The notes beneath the pieces were generated by a model, which worked only from the letters and a program-made list of their open reading frames with translations, had not been told where the DNA came from and made no database searches. Source: Solea solea (Eukaryota > Chordata > Actinopteri > Pleuronectiformes > Soleidae). From it: a DNA stretch of 64,000 bases. The position numbers and the translations under genes are program-made. Location of the stretch: assembly GCF_958295425.1 (NCBI RefSeq), contig NC_081146.1, positions 248,001-312,000 on the forward strand. The letters run 5' to 3'. Positions 1 through 13,394 of this stretch are shown here, one piece after another (the stretch's first letter is position 1; each line of letters starts with the position of its first letter).

Positions 1-526
1 GACAGTAGAAAATTGAAAAAAATCAGAAAACAGCCGTATACTTGCTGAATGCGCACAAAAACAGACACAAATAGAAAAACACATCCAAACAGTGAAATCA
101 TTGCAAAATCAAACACTGAGGATAAATAACTATATCTTATAAGATTTAAACTTTATTTGTGAGGTTTATGTTATGGGACAGTAGAAAATTGAAAAAAATC
201 AGAAAACAGCCGTATACTTGCTGAATGTGCACAAAAACAGACACAAATAGAAAAACACATCCAAACAGTGAAATCATTGCAAAATCAAACACTGAAGGCA
301 TATAACTATATCTTATAAGATTTTAACTTTATTTGTGAGGTTTATGTTATGGGACAGTAGAAAATTGAAAAAAATCAGAAAACAGCCGTATACTTGCTGA
401 ATGTGCACAAAAACAGACACAAATAGAAAAACACATCCAAACAGTGAAATCATTGCAAAATCAAACACTGAGGTTACAGAAGTATATCTTATAAGATGTT
501 AACTTTATTTGTGAGGTTTATGTTAT

Positions 527-3500
527 GGAACAGTAGAAAATTGAAAAAAATCAGAAAACAGCCGTATACTTGCTGAATGTGCACAAACACAGACACAAAT
601 AGAAAAACACATCCAAACAGTGAAATCATTGCAAAATCAAACACTGAAGGCATATAACTATATCTTATAAGATTTTAACTTTATTTGTGAGGTTTATGTT
701 ACGGGACAGTAGAAAATTGAAAAAATCAGAAAACAGCCGTATACTTGCTGAATGCGCACAAAAACAGACACAAATAGAAAAACACATCCAAACAGTGAAA
801 TCATTGCAAAATCAAACACTGAAGTTACAGAAGTATATCTTATAAGATGTTAACTTTATTTGTGAGGTTTATGTTATGGGACAGTAGAAAATTGAAAAAA
901 ATCAGAAAACAGCCGTATACTTGCTGAATGCGCACAAAAACAGACACAAATAGAAAAACACATCCAAACAGTGAAATCATTGCAAAATCAAACACTGAGG
1001 ATAAATAACTATATCTTATAAGATTTAAACTTTATTTGTGAGGTTTATGTTATGGGACAGTAGAAAATTGAAAAAAATCAGAAAACAGCCGTATACTTGC
1101 TGAATGTGCACAAAAACAGACACAAATAGAAAAACACATCCAAACAGTGAAATCATTGCAAAATCAAACACTGAAGGCATATAACTATATCTTATAAGAT
1201 TTTAACTTTATTTGTGAGGTTTATGTTATGGGACAGTAGAAAATTGAAAAAAATCAGAAAACAGCCCTATACTTGCTGAATGTGCACAAAAACAGACACA
1301 AATAGAAAAACACATCCAAACAGTGAAATCATTGCAAAATCAAACACTGAGGTTACAGAAGTATATCTTATAAGATGTTAACTTTATTTGTGAGGTTTAT
1401 GTTATGGAACAGTAGAAAATTGAAAAAAATCAGAAAACAGCCGTATACTTGCTGAATGTGCACAAAAACAGACACAAATAGAAAAACACATCCAAACAGT
1501 GAAATCATTGCAAAATCAAACACTGAAGGCATATAACTATATCTTATAAGATGTTAACTTTATTTGTGAGGTTTATGTTATGCGACAGTAGAAAATTGAA
1601 AAAAATCAGAAAACAGCCTTATCTCAGCTGAATGCGCACACAAACAGACACCAATAGAAAAACACATCCAAACAGTGAAATCATTGCAAAATCAAACACT
1701 GAGGGTACAGAACTAAATCTTTTAAGATGTTAACTTCATTTGTGAGGTTTATGTTATGGGACAGTAGAAAATTGAAAAAAATCAGAAAACAGCCGTATAC
1801 TTGCTGAATGTGCACAAAAACAGACACCAATAGAAAAACACATCCAAACAGTGAAATCATTGCAAAATCAAACACTGAAGGCATATAACTATATCTTATA
1901 AGATGTTAACTTTATTTATGAGGTTAATGTTACGGGACAATAGAAAATTGAAAAAAATCAGAAAACAGCCGAATATTTGCTGAATGTGCACAACAAAAGA
2001 CACAAATAGAAAAACACATCCAAACAGTGAAATCATTGCAAAATCAAACACTGAGGTTACAGAAGTATATCTTATAAGATGTTAACTTTATTTGTGAGGT
2101 TTATGTTATGGAACAGTAGAAAATTGAAAAAAATCAGAAAACAGCCGTATACTTGCTGAATGTGCACAAACACAGACACACATAGAAAAACACATCCAAA
2201 CAGTGAAATCATTGCAAAATCAAACACTGAGGTTACAGAAGTATATCTTATGAGATGTTAACTTTATTTGTGAGGTTTATGTTATGGAACAGTAGAAAAT
2301 TGAAAAAAATCAGAAAACAGCCGTATACTTGCTGAATGTGCACAAAAACAGACACAAATAGAAAAACACATCCAAACAGTGAAATCATTGCAAAATCAAA
2401 CACTGAAGGCATATAACTATATCTTATAAGATTTTAACTTTATTTGTGAGGTTTATGTTACTGGACAGTAGAAAATTGAAAAAAATCAGAAAACAGCCGT
2501 ATACTTGCTGAATGCGCACAAAAACAGACACAAATAGAAAAACACATCCAAACAGTGAAATCATTGCAAAATCAAACACTGAGGTTACAGAAGTATATCT
2601 TATAAGATGTTAACTTTATTTGTGAGGTTTATGTTATGGAACAGTAGAAAATTGAAAAAAATCAGAAAACAGCCGTATACTTGCTGAATGTGCACAAACA
2701 CAGACACACATAGAAAAACACATCCAAACAGTGAAATCATTGCAAAATCAAACACTGAGGTTACAGAAGTATATCTTATAAGATGTTAACTTTATTTGTG
2801 AGGTTTATGTTATGGAACAGTAGAAAATTGAAAAAAATCAGAAAACAGCCGTATACTTGCTGAATGTGCACAAACACAGACACAAATAGAAAAACACATC
2901 CAAACAGTGAAATCATTGCAAAATCAAACACTGAAGGCATATAACTATATCTTATAAGATTTTAACTTTATTTGTGAGGTTTATGTTACGGGACAGTAGA
3001 AAATTGAAAAAATCAGAAAACAGCCGTATACTTGCTGAATGCGCACAAAAACAGACACAAATAGAAAAACACATCCAAACAGTGAAATCATTGCAAAATC
3101 AAACACTGAAGTTACAGAAGTATATCTTATAAGATGTTAACTTTATTTGTGAGGTTTATGTTATGGGACAGTAGAAAATTGAAAAAAATCAGAAAACAGC
3201 CGTATACTTGCTGAATGCGCACAAAAACAGACACAAATAGAAAAACACATCCAAACAGTGAAATCATTGCAAAATCAAACACTGAGGATAAATAACTATA
3301 TCTTATAAGATTTAAACTTTATTTGTGAGGTTTATGTTATGGGACAGTAGAAAATTGAAAAAAATCAGAAAACAGCCGTATACTTGCTGAATGTGCACAA
3401 AAACAGACACAAATAGAAAAACACATCCAAACAGTGAAATCATTGCAAAATCAAACACTGAAGGCATATAACTATATCTTATAAGATTTTAACTTTATTT

Positions 3501-4187
3501 GTGAGGTTTATGTTATGGGACAGTAGAAAATTGAAAAAAATCAGAAAACAGCCGTATACTTGCTGAATGTGCACAAAAACAGACACAAATAGAAAAACAC
3601 ATCCAAACAGTGAAATCATTGCAAAATCAAACACTGAGGTTACAGAAGTATATCTTATAAGATGTTAACTTTATTTGTGAGGTTTATGTTATGGAACAGT
3701 AGAAAATTGAAAAAAATCAGAAAACAGCCGTATACTTGCTGAATGTGCACAAAAACAGACACAAATAGAAAAACACATCCAAACAGTGAAATCATTGCAA
3801 AATCAAACACTGAAGGCATATAACTATATCTTATAAGATGTTAACTTTATTTGTGAGGTTTATGTTATGCGACAGTAGAAAATTGAAAAAAATCAGAAAA
3901 CAGCCTTATCTCAGCTGAATGCGCACACAAACAGACACCAATAGAAAAACACATCCAAACAGTGAAATCATTGCAAAATCAAACACTGAGGGTACAGAAC
4001 TAAATCTTTTAAGATGTTAACTTCATTTGTGAGGTTTATGTTATGGGACAGTAGAAAATTGAAAAAAATCAGAAAACAGCCGTATACTTGCTGAATGTGC
4101 ACAAAAACAGACACCAATAGAAAAACACATCCAAACAGTGAAATCATTGCAAAATCAAACACTGAAGGCATATAACTATATCTTATA
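527..4187. repeat. 13-mer higher-order repeat, period 2287 bp (two copies)
   Basis: Positions 527-1900 match 2814-4187 at a constant offset of 2287 bp, which is 13 units minus one base. Shared rare marks include a unit with one A missing from the A-run (GAAAAAATCAG at about 717 and 3004) and the A/B hybrid unit at about 1582 and 3869. The match stops at the GATGTTAAC versus GATTTTAAC difference near 1900/4187. Confidence 0.7.
1582..1757. repeat. A/B hybrid monomer
   Basis: The left third is class A (GACAGTAGAAAATTGAAAAAAATCAG). From CAGCCTTATCTCAGCTGAATGC onward the unit is class B, with CACACAAACAGACACC. The crossover lies between about 1614 and 1620. Copies of the same hybrid recur at 3869 and 5277 through the higher-order duplications above. 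Confidence 0.75.
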
Positions 4188-5980
4188 AGATTTTAACTTT
4201 ATTTGTGAGGTTTATGTTATGGGACAGTAGAAAATTTTAAAAAATCAGAAAACAGCCGTATACTTGCTGAATGTGCACAAAAACAGACACAAATAGAAAA
4301 ACACGTCCAAACAGTGAAATCATTGCAAAATCAAACACTGAAGGCATATAACTATATCTTATAAGATGTTAACTTTATTTATGAGGTTAATGTTACGGGA
4401 CAATAGAAAATTGAAAAAAATCAGAAAACAGCCGAATATTTGCTGAATGTGCACAACAAAAGACACAAATAGAAAAACACATCCAAACAGTGAAATCATT
4501 GCAAAATCAAACACTGAGGTTACAGAAGTATATCTTATAAGATGTTAACTTTATTTGTGAGGTTTATGTTATGGGACAGTAGAAAATTGAAAAAAATCAG
4601 AAAACAGCCGTATACTTGCTGAATGCGCACAAAAACAGACACAAATAGAAAAACACATCCAAACAGTGAAATCATTGCAAAATCAAACACTGAGGATAAA
4701 TAACTATATCTTATAAGATTTAAACTTTATTTGTGAGGTTTATGTTATGGGACAGTAGAAAATTGAAAAAAATCAGAAAACAGCCGTATACTTGCTGAAT
4801 GTGCACAAAAACAGACACAAATAGAAAAACACATCCAAACAGTGAAATCATTGCAAAATCAAACACTGAAGGCATATAACTATATCTTATAAGATTTTAA
4901 CTTTATTTGTGAGGTTTATGTTATGGGACAGTAGAAAATTGAAAAAAATCAGAAAACAGCCGTATACTTGCTGAATGTGCACAAAAACAGACACAAATAG
5001 AAAAACACATCCAAACAGTGAAATCATTGCAAAATCAAACACTGAGGTTACAGAAGTATATCTTATAAGATGTTAACTTTATTTGTGAGGTTTATGTTAT
5101 GGAACAGTAGAAAATTGAAAAAAATCAGAAAACAGCCGTATACTTGCTGAATGTGCACAAAAACAGACACAAATAGAAAAACACATCCAAACAGTGAAAT
5201 CATTGCAAAATCAAACACTGAAGGCATATAACTATATCTTATAAGATGTTAACTTTATTTGTGAGGTTTATGTTATGCGACAGTAGAAAATTGAAAAAAA
5301 TCAGAAAACAGCCTTATCTCAGCTGAATGCGCACACAAACAGACACCAATAGAAAAACACATCCAAACAGTGAAATCATTGCAAAATCAAACACTGAGGG
5401 TACAGAACTAAATCTTTTAAGATGTTAACTTCATTTGTGAGGTTTATGTTATGGGACAGTAGAAAATTGAAAAAAATCAGAAAACAGCCGTATACTTGCT
5501 GAATGTGCACAAAAACAGACACCAATAGAAAAACACATCCAAACAGTGAAATCATTGCAAAATCAAACACTGAAGGCATATAACTATATCTTATAAGATT
5601 TTAACTTTATTTGTGAGGTTTATGTTATGGGACAGTAGAAAATTTTAAAAAATCAGAAAACAGCCGTATACTTGCTGAATGTGCACAAAAACAGACACAA
5701 ATAGAAAAACACGTCCAAACAGTGAAATCATTGCAAAATCAAACACTGAAGGCATATAACTATATCTTATAAGATGTTAACTTTATTTATGAGGTTAATG
5801 TTACGGGACAATAGAAAATTGAAAAAAATCAGAAAACAGCCGAATATTTGCTGAATGTGCACAACAAAAGACACAAATAGAAAAACACATCCAAACAGTG
5901 AAATCATTGCAAAATCAAACACTGAGGTTACAGAAGTATATCTTATAAGATGTTAACTTTATTTGTGAGGTTTATGTTAT
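3165..5980. repeat. 8-mer tandem duplication, 2 x 1408 bp
   Basis: Positions 3165-4572 and 4573-5980 are adjacent copies of eight units (8 x 176 = 1408). They share the same order of tails, the hybrid unit (offset 1408 between 3968 and 5376), the GAAAATTTTAAAAAATC variant (4230 and 5638) and the TTATGAGGTTAATGTTACGGG variant. I saw no difference by eye inside the duplicated block. This points to a recent exchange. Confidence 0.8.
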
Positions 5981-6530
5981 GGAACAGTAGAAAATTGAAA
6001 AAAATCAGAAAACAGCCGTATACTTGCTGAATGTGCACAAACACAGACACACATAGAAAAACACATCCAAACAGTGAAATCATTGCAAAATCAAACACTG
6101 AGGTTACAGAAGTATATCTTATGAGATGTTAACTTTATTTGTGAGGTTTATGTTATGGAACAGTAGAAAATTGAAAAAAATCAGAAAACAGCCGTATACT
6201 TGCTGAATGTGCACAAAAACAGACACAAATAGAAAAACACATCCAAACAGTGAAATCATTGCAAAATCAAACACTGAAGGCATATAACTATATCTTATAA
6301 GATTTTAACTTTATTTGTGAGGTTTATGTTACGGGACAGTAGAAAATTGAATAAAATCAGAAAACAGCCGTATACTTGCTGAATGCGCACAAAAACAGAG
6401 ACAAATAGAAAAACACATCCAAACAGTGAAATCATTGCAAAATCAAACACTGAAGGCATATAACTATATCTTATAAGATTTTAACTTTATTTATGAGGTT
6501 AATGTTACGGGACAATAGAAAATTGAAAAA

Positions 6531-6579
6531 AATCAGAAAACAGCCATACGGCTGTTTTCTGATTCAGCACTTGCTGAAT
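6531..6579. repeat. Double fold-back (two nested-adjacent hairpins) inside one satellite monomer
   Basis: The normal unit reads AATCAGAAAACAGCC then GTATACTTGCTGAATG. Here 6531-6545 (AATCAGAAAACAGCC) is followed by a 4-base loop ATAC and its exact reverse complement at 6550-6564. Immediately after, 6562-6569 (ATTCAGCA) pairs with 6572-6579 (TGCTGAAT) around a 2-base loop CT. The inserted bases equal the reverse complement of this unit's own GTAT-CGG-TTTTCTGATT region. I saw no other copy of this arrangement in the window. Confidence 0.9.
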
Positions 6580-9500
6580 GTGCACAACAAAAGACACAAA
6601 TAGAAAAACACATCCAAACAGTGAAATCATTGCAAAATCAAACACTGAGGTTACAGAAGTATATCTTATAAGATGTTAACTTTATTTGTGAGGTTTATGT
6701 TATGGAACAGTAGAAAATTGAAAAAAATCAGAAAACAGCCGTATACTTGCTGAATGTGCACAAACACAGACACACATAGAAAAACACATCCAAACAGTGA
6801 AATCATTGCAAAATCAAACACTGAGGTTACAGAAGTATATCTTATAAGATGTTAACTTTATTTGTGAGGTTTATGTTATGGAACAGTAGAAAATTGAAAA
6901 AAATCAGAAAACAGCCCTATACTTGCTGAATGTGCACAAAAACAGACACAAATAGAAAAACACATCCAAACAGTGAAATCATTGCAAAATCAAACACTGA
7001 AGGCATATAAGTATATCTTATAAGATTTTAACTTTATTTGTGAGGTTTATGTTACGGGACAGTAGAAAATTGAAAAAAATCAGAAAACAGCCGTATACTT
7101 GCTGAATGCGCACAAAAACAGAGACAAATAGAAAAACACATCCAAACAGTGAAATCATTGCAAAATCAAACACTGAAGGCATATAACTATATCTTATAAG
7201 ATTTTAACTTTATTTATGAGGTTAATGTTACGGGACAATAGAAAATTGAAAAAAATCAGAAAACAGCCGTATACTTGCTGAATGCGCACAAAAACAGACA
7301 CAAATAGAAAAACACATCCAAACAGTGAAATCATTGCAAAATCAAACACTGAAGGCATATAACTATATCTTATAAGATTTTAACTTTATTTGTGAGGTTT
7401 ATGTTACTGGACAGTAGAAAATTGAAAAAAATCAGAAAACAGCCGTATACTTGCTGAATGCGCACAAAAACAGACACAAATAGAAAAACACATCCAAACA
7501 GTGAAATCATTGCAAAATCAAACACTGAGGTTACAGAAGTATATCTTATAAGATGTTAACTTTATTTGTGAGGTTTATGTTATGGAACAGTAGAAAATTG
7601 AAAAAAATCAGAAAACAGCCGTATACTTGCTGAATGTGCACAAACACAGACACACATAGAAAAACACATCCAAACAGTGAAATCATTGCAAAATCAAACA
7701 CTGAGGTTACAGAAGTATATCTTATAAGATGTTAACTTTATTTGTGAGGTTTATGTTATGGAACAGTAGAAAATTGAAAAAAATCAGAAAACAGCCGTAT
7801 ACTTGCTGAATGCGCACAAAAACAGACACAAATAGAAAAACACATCCAAACAGTGAAATCATTGCAAAATCAAACACTGAGGTTCCAGAAGTATATCTTA
7901 TAAGATGTTAACTTTATTTGTGAGGTTTATGTTATGGGACAGTAGAAAATTTAAAAAAATCAGAAAACAGCCGTATACTTGCTGAATGTGCACAAAAACA
8001 GACACAAATAGAAAAACACATCCAAACAGTGAAATCATTGCAAAATCAAACACTGAGGTTACAGAAGTATATCTTATAAGATGTTAACTTTATTTGTAAG
8101 GTTTATGTTATGGGACAGTAGAAAATTGAAAAAAATCAGAAAACAGCCGTATACTTGCTGAATGTGCACAACAAAAGTCACAAATAGAAAAACACATCCA
8201 AACAGTGAAATCATTGCAAAATCAAACACTGAAGGCATATAACTATATCTTATAAGATTTTAACTTTATTTATGAGGTTTATGTTACGGGACAATAGAAA
8301 ATTGAAAAAAATCAGAAAACAGCCGGATATTTGCTGAATGTGCACAACAAAAGACACAAATAGAAAAACACATCCAAACAGTGAAATCATTGCAAAATCA
8401 AACACTGAGGTTACAGAAGTATATCTTATAAGATGTTAACTTTATTTGTGAGGTTTATGTTATGGAACAGTAGAAAATTGAAAAAAATCAGAAAACAGCC
8501 GTATACTTGCTGAATGTGCACAAACACAGACACACATAGAAAAACACATCCAAACAGTGAAATCATTGCAAAATCAAACACTGAGGTTACAGAAGTATAT
8601 CTTATAAGATGTTAACTTTATTTGTGAGGTTTATGTTATGGAACAGTAGAAAATTGAAAAAAATCAGAAAACTGCCCTATACTTGCTGAATGTGCACAAA
8701 AACAGACACAAATAGAAAAACACATCCAAACAGTGAAATCATTGCAAAATCAAACACTGAAGGCATATAACTATATCTTATAAGATTTTAACTTTATTTG
8801 TGAGGTTTATGTTACTGGACAGTAGAAAATTGAAAAAAATCAGAAAACAGCCGTATACTTGCTGAATGCGCACAAAAACAGACACAAATAGAAAAACACA
8901 TCCAAACAGTGAAATCATTGCAAAATCAAACACTGAGGTTACAGAAGTATATCTTATAAGATGTTAACTTTATTTGTGAGGTTTATGTTATGGAACAGTA
9001 GAAAATTGAAAAAAATCAGAAAACAGCCCTATACTTGCTGAATGTGCACAAAAACAGACACAAATAGAAAAACACATCCAAACAGTGAAATCATTGCAAA
9101 ATCAAACACTGAAGGCATATAACTATATCTTATAAGATTTTAACTTTATTTGTGAGGTTTATGTTACTGGACAGTAGAAAATTGAAAAAAATCAGAAAAC
9201 AGCCGTATACTTGCTGAATGCGCACAAAAACAGACACAAATAGAAAAACACATCCAAACAGTGAAATCATTGCAAAATCAAACACTGAGGTTACAGAAGT
9301 ATATCTTATAAGATGTTAACTTTATTTGTGAGGTTTATGTTATGGGACAGTAGAAAATTGAAAAAAATCAGAAAACAGCCGTATACTTGCTGAATGCGCA
9401 CAAAAACAGACACAAATAGAAAAACACATCCAAACAGTGAAATCATTGCAAAATCAAACACTGAGGATAAATAACTATATCTTATAAGATTTAAACTTTA

Positions 9501-10047
9501 TTTGTGAGGTTTATGTTATGGGACAGTAGAAAATTGAAAAAAATCAGAAAACAGCCCTATACTTGCTGAATGTGCACAAAAACAGACACAAATAGAAAAA
9601 CACATCCAAACAGTGAAATCATTGCAAAATCAAACACTGAGGTTACAGAAGTATATCTTATAAGATGTTAACTTTATTTGTGAGGTTTATGTTATGGGAC
9701 AGTAGAAAATTGAAAAAAATCAGAAAACAGCCGTATACTTGCTGAATGTGCACAAAAACAGACACAAATAGAAAAACACATCCAAACAGTGAAATCATTG
9801 CAAAATCAAACACTGAAGGCATATAACTATATCTTATAAGATTTTAACTTTATTTGTGAGGTTTATGTTATGGGACAGTAGAAAATTGAAAAAAATCAGA
9901 AAACAGCCGTATACTTGCTGAATGTGCACAAAAACAGACACAAATAGAAAAACACATCCAAACAGTGAAATCATTGCAAAATCAAACACTGATGATAAAT
10001 AACTATATCTTATAAGATTTTAACTTTATTTGTGAGGTTTATGTTAT

Positions 10048-10113
10048 GGGACAGTAGAAAATTTAAAAAAATCAGAAAACAGATGTTTACTTAATTTGTG
10101 AGGTTTATGTTAT
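10048..10113. repeat. Truncated 66-bp monomer (110-bp internal deletion)
   Basis: The spacing between successive GGGACAG landmarks falls from 176 to 66 bp. AATCAGAAAACAG is joined directly to ATGTTTACTTAATTTG, so everything from GCCGTATAC to the TATATCTTATAAG tail is missing. The ATGTTTACTTAATTTG tail also occurs in full-length units nearby (10963, 13075, 13955), so the deletion is a local event in one such unit or an exchange between two units. Confidence 0.85.
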
Positions 10114-13100
10114 GGGACAGTAGAAAATTGAAAAAAATCAGAAAACAGCCGTATACTTGCTGAATGTGCACAACAAAAGACACAAATAGAAAAAAACATC
10201 CAAACAGTGAAATCATTGCAAAATCAAACACTGACGGCATATAACTATATCTTATAAGATTTTAACTTTATTTGTGAGGTTTATGTTACGGGACAGTAGA
10301 AAATTGAAAAAAATCAGAAAACAGCCGTATACTTGCTGAATGTGCACAAAAACAGACACAAATAGAAAAACACATCCAAACAGTGAAATCATTGCAAAAT
10401 CAAACACTGATGATAAATAACTATATCTTATAAGATTTTAACTTTATTTGTGAGGTTTATGTTATGGGACAGTAGAAAATTTAAAAAAATCAGAAAACAG
10501 CCGTATACTTGCTGAATGTGCACAAAAACAGACACAAATAGAAAAACACATCCAAACAGTGAAATCATTGCAAAATCAAATACTGAAGGCATATAACTAT
10601 ATCTTATAAGATTTTAACTTTATTTGTGAGGTTTATGTTATGGGACAGTAGAAAATTTAAAAAAATCAGAAAACAGCCGTATACTTGCTGAATGTGCCCA
10701 AAAACAGACACAAATAGAAAAACACATCCAAACAGTGAAATCATTGCAAAATCAAACACTGAGGTTACAGAAGTATATCTTATAAGATGTTAACTTTATT
10801 TGTGAGGTTTATGTTATGGGACAGTAGAAAATTGAAAAAAATCAGAAAACAGCCGTATACTTGCTGAATGTGCACAAAAACAGACACAAATAGAAAAACA
10901 CATCCAAACAGTGAAATCATTGCAAAATCAAACACTGAGGTTACAGAAGTATATCTTATAAGATGTTTACTTAATTTGTGAGGTTTATGTTATGGGACAG
11001 TAGAAAATTGAAAAAAATCAGAAAACAGCCGTATACTTGCTGAATGTGCACAACAAAAGACACAAATAGAAAAAAACATCCAAACAGTGAAATCATTGCA
11101 AAATCAAACACTGACGGCATATAACTATATCTTATAAGATTTTAACTTTATTTGTGAGGTTTATGTTACGGGACAGTAGAAAATTGAAAAAAATCAGAAA
11201 ACAGCCGTATACTTGCTGAATGTGCACAAAAACAGACACAAATAGAAAAACACATCCAAACAGTGAAATCATTGCAAAATCAAACACTGAAGGCATATAA
11301 CTATATCTTATAAGATTTTAACTTTATTTGTGAGGTTTATGTTATGGAACAGTAGAAAATTGAAAAAAATCAGAAAACAGCCGTATACTTGCTGAATGTG
11401 CACAAACACAGACACACATAGAAAAACACATCCAAACAGTGAAATCATTGCAAAATCAAACACTGAGGTTACAGAAGTATATCTTATGAGATGTTAACTT
11501 TATTTGTGAGGTTTATGTTATGGAACAGTAGAAAATTGAAAAAAATCAGAAAACAGCCGTATACTTGCTGAATGTGCACAAAAACAGACACAAATAGAAA
11601 AACACATCCAAACAGTGAAATCATTGCAAAATCAAACACTGAAGGCATATAACTATATCTTATAAGATTTTAACTTTATTTGTGAGGTTTATGTTACGGG
11701 ACAGTAGAAAATTGAAAAAAATCAGAAAACAGCCGTATACTTGCTGAATGCGCACAAAAACAGAGACAAATAGAAAAACACATCCAAACAGTGAAATCAT
11801 TGCAAAATCAAACACTGAGGTTACAGAAGTATATCTTATAAGATGTTAACTTTATTTGTGAGGTTTATGTTATGGAACAGTAGAAAATTGAAAAAAATCA
11901 GAAAACAGCCGTATACTTGCTGAATGTGCACAAACACAGACACACATAGAAAAACACATCCAAACAGTGAAATCATTGCAAAATCAAACACTGAGGTTAC
12001 AGAAGTATATCTTATAAGATGTTAACTTTATTTGTGAGGTTTATGTTATGGAACAGTAGAAAATTGAAAAAAATCAGAAAACAGCCGTATACTTGCTGAA
12101 TGTGCACAAACACAGACACAAATAGAAAAACACATCCAAACAGTGAAATCATTGCAAAATCAAACACTGAGGGTACAGAAGTATATCTTATAAGATGTTT
12201 ACTTTATTTTTGAGGTTTATGTTATGGGACAGTAGAAAATTGAAAAAAATCAGAAAACAGCCGTATACTTGCTGAATGCGCACAAAAACAGACACAAATA
12301 GAAAAACACATCCAAACAGTGAAATCATTGCAAAATCAAACACTGAAGTTACAGAAGTATATCTTATAAGATGTTAACTTTATTTGTGAGGTTTATGTTA
12401 TGGGACAGTAGAAAATTGAAAAAAATCAGAAAACAGCCGTATACTTGCTGAATGCGCACAAAAACAGACACAAATAGAATAACACATCCAAACAGTGAAA
12501 TCATTGCAAAATCAAACACTGAGGATAAATAACTATATCTTATAAGATTTAAACTTTATTTGTGAGGTTTATGTTATGGGACAGTAGAAAATTGAAAAAA
12601 ATCAGAAAACAGCCCTATACTTGCTGAATGTGCACAAAAACAGACACAAATAGAAAAACACATCCAAACAGTGAAATCATTGCAAAATCAAACACTGAGG
12701 TTACAGAAGTATATCTTATAAGATGTTAACTTTATTTGTGAGGTTTATGTTATGGGACAGTAGAAAATTTAAAAAAATCAGAAAACAGCCGTATACTTGC
12801 TGAATGTGCCCAAAAACAGACACAAATAGAAAAACACATCCAAACAGTGAAATCATTGCAAAATCAAACACTGAGGTTACAGAAGTATATCTTATAAGAT
12901 GTTAACTTTATTTGTGAGGTTTATGTTATGGGACAGTAGAAAATTGAAAAAAATCAGAAAACAGCCGTATACTTGCTGAATGTGCACAAAAACAGACACA
13001 AATAGAAAAACACATCCAAACAGTGAAATCATTGCAAAATCAAACACTGAGGTTACAGAAGTATATCTTATAAGATGTTTACTTAATTTGTGAGGTTTAT

Positions 13101-13394
13101 GTTATGGGACAGTAGAAAATTGAAAAAAATCAGAAAACAGCCGTATACTTGCTGAATGTGCACAACAAAAGACACAAATAGAAAAAAACATCCAAACAGT
13201 GAAATCATTGCAAAATCAAACACTGACGGCATATAACTATATCTTATAAGATTTTAACTTTATTTGTGAGGTTTATGTTACGGGACAGTAGAAAATTGAA
13301 AAAAATCAGAAAACAGCCGTATACTTGCTGAATGTGCACAAAAACAGACACAAATAGAAAAACACATCCAAACAGTGAAATCATTGCAAAATCA

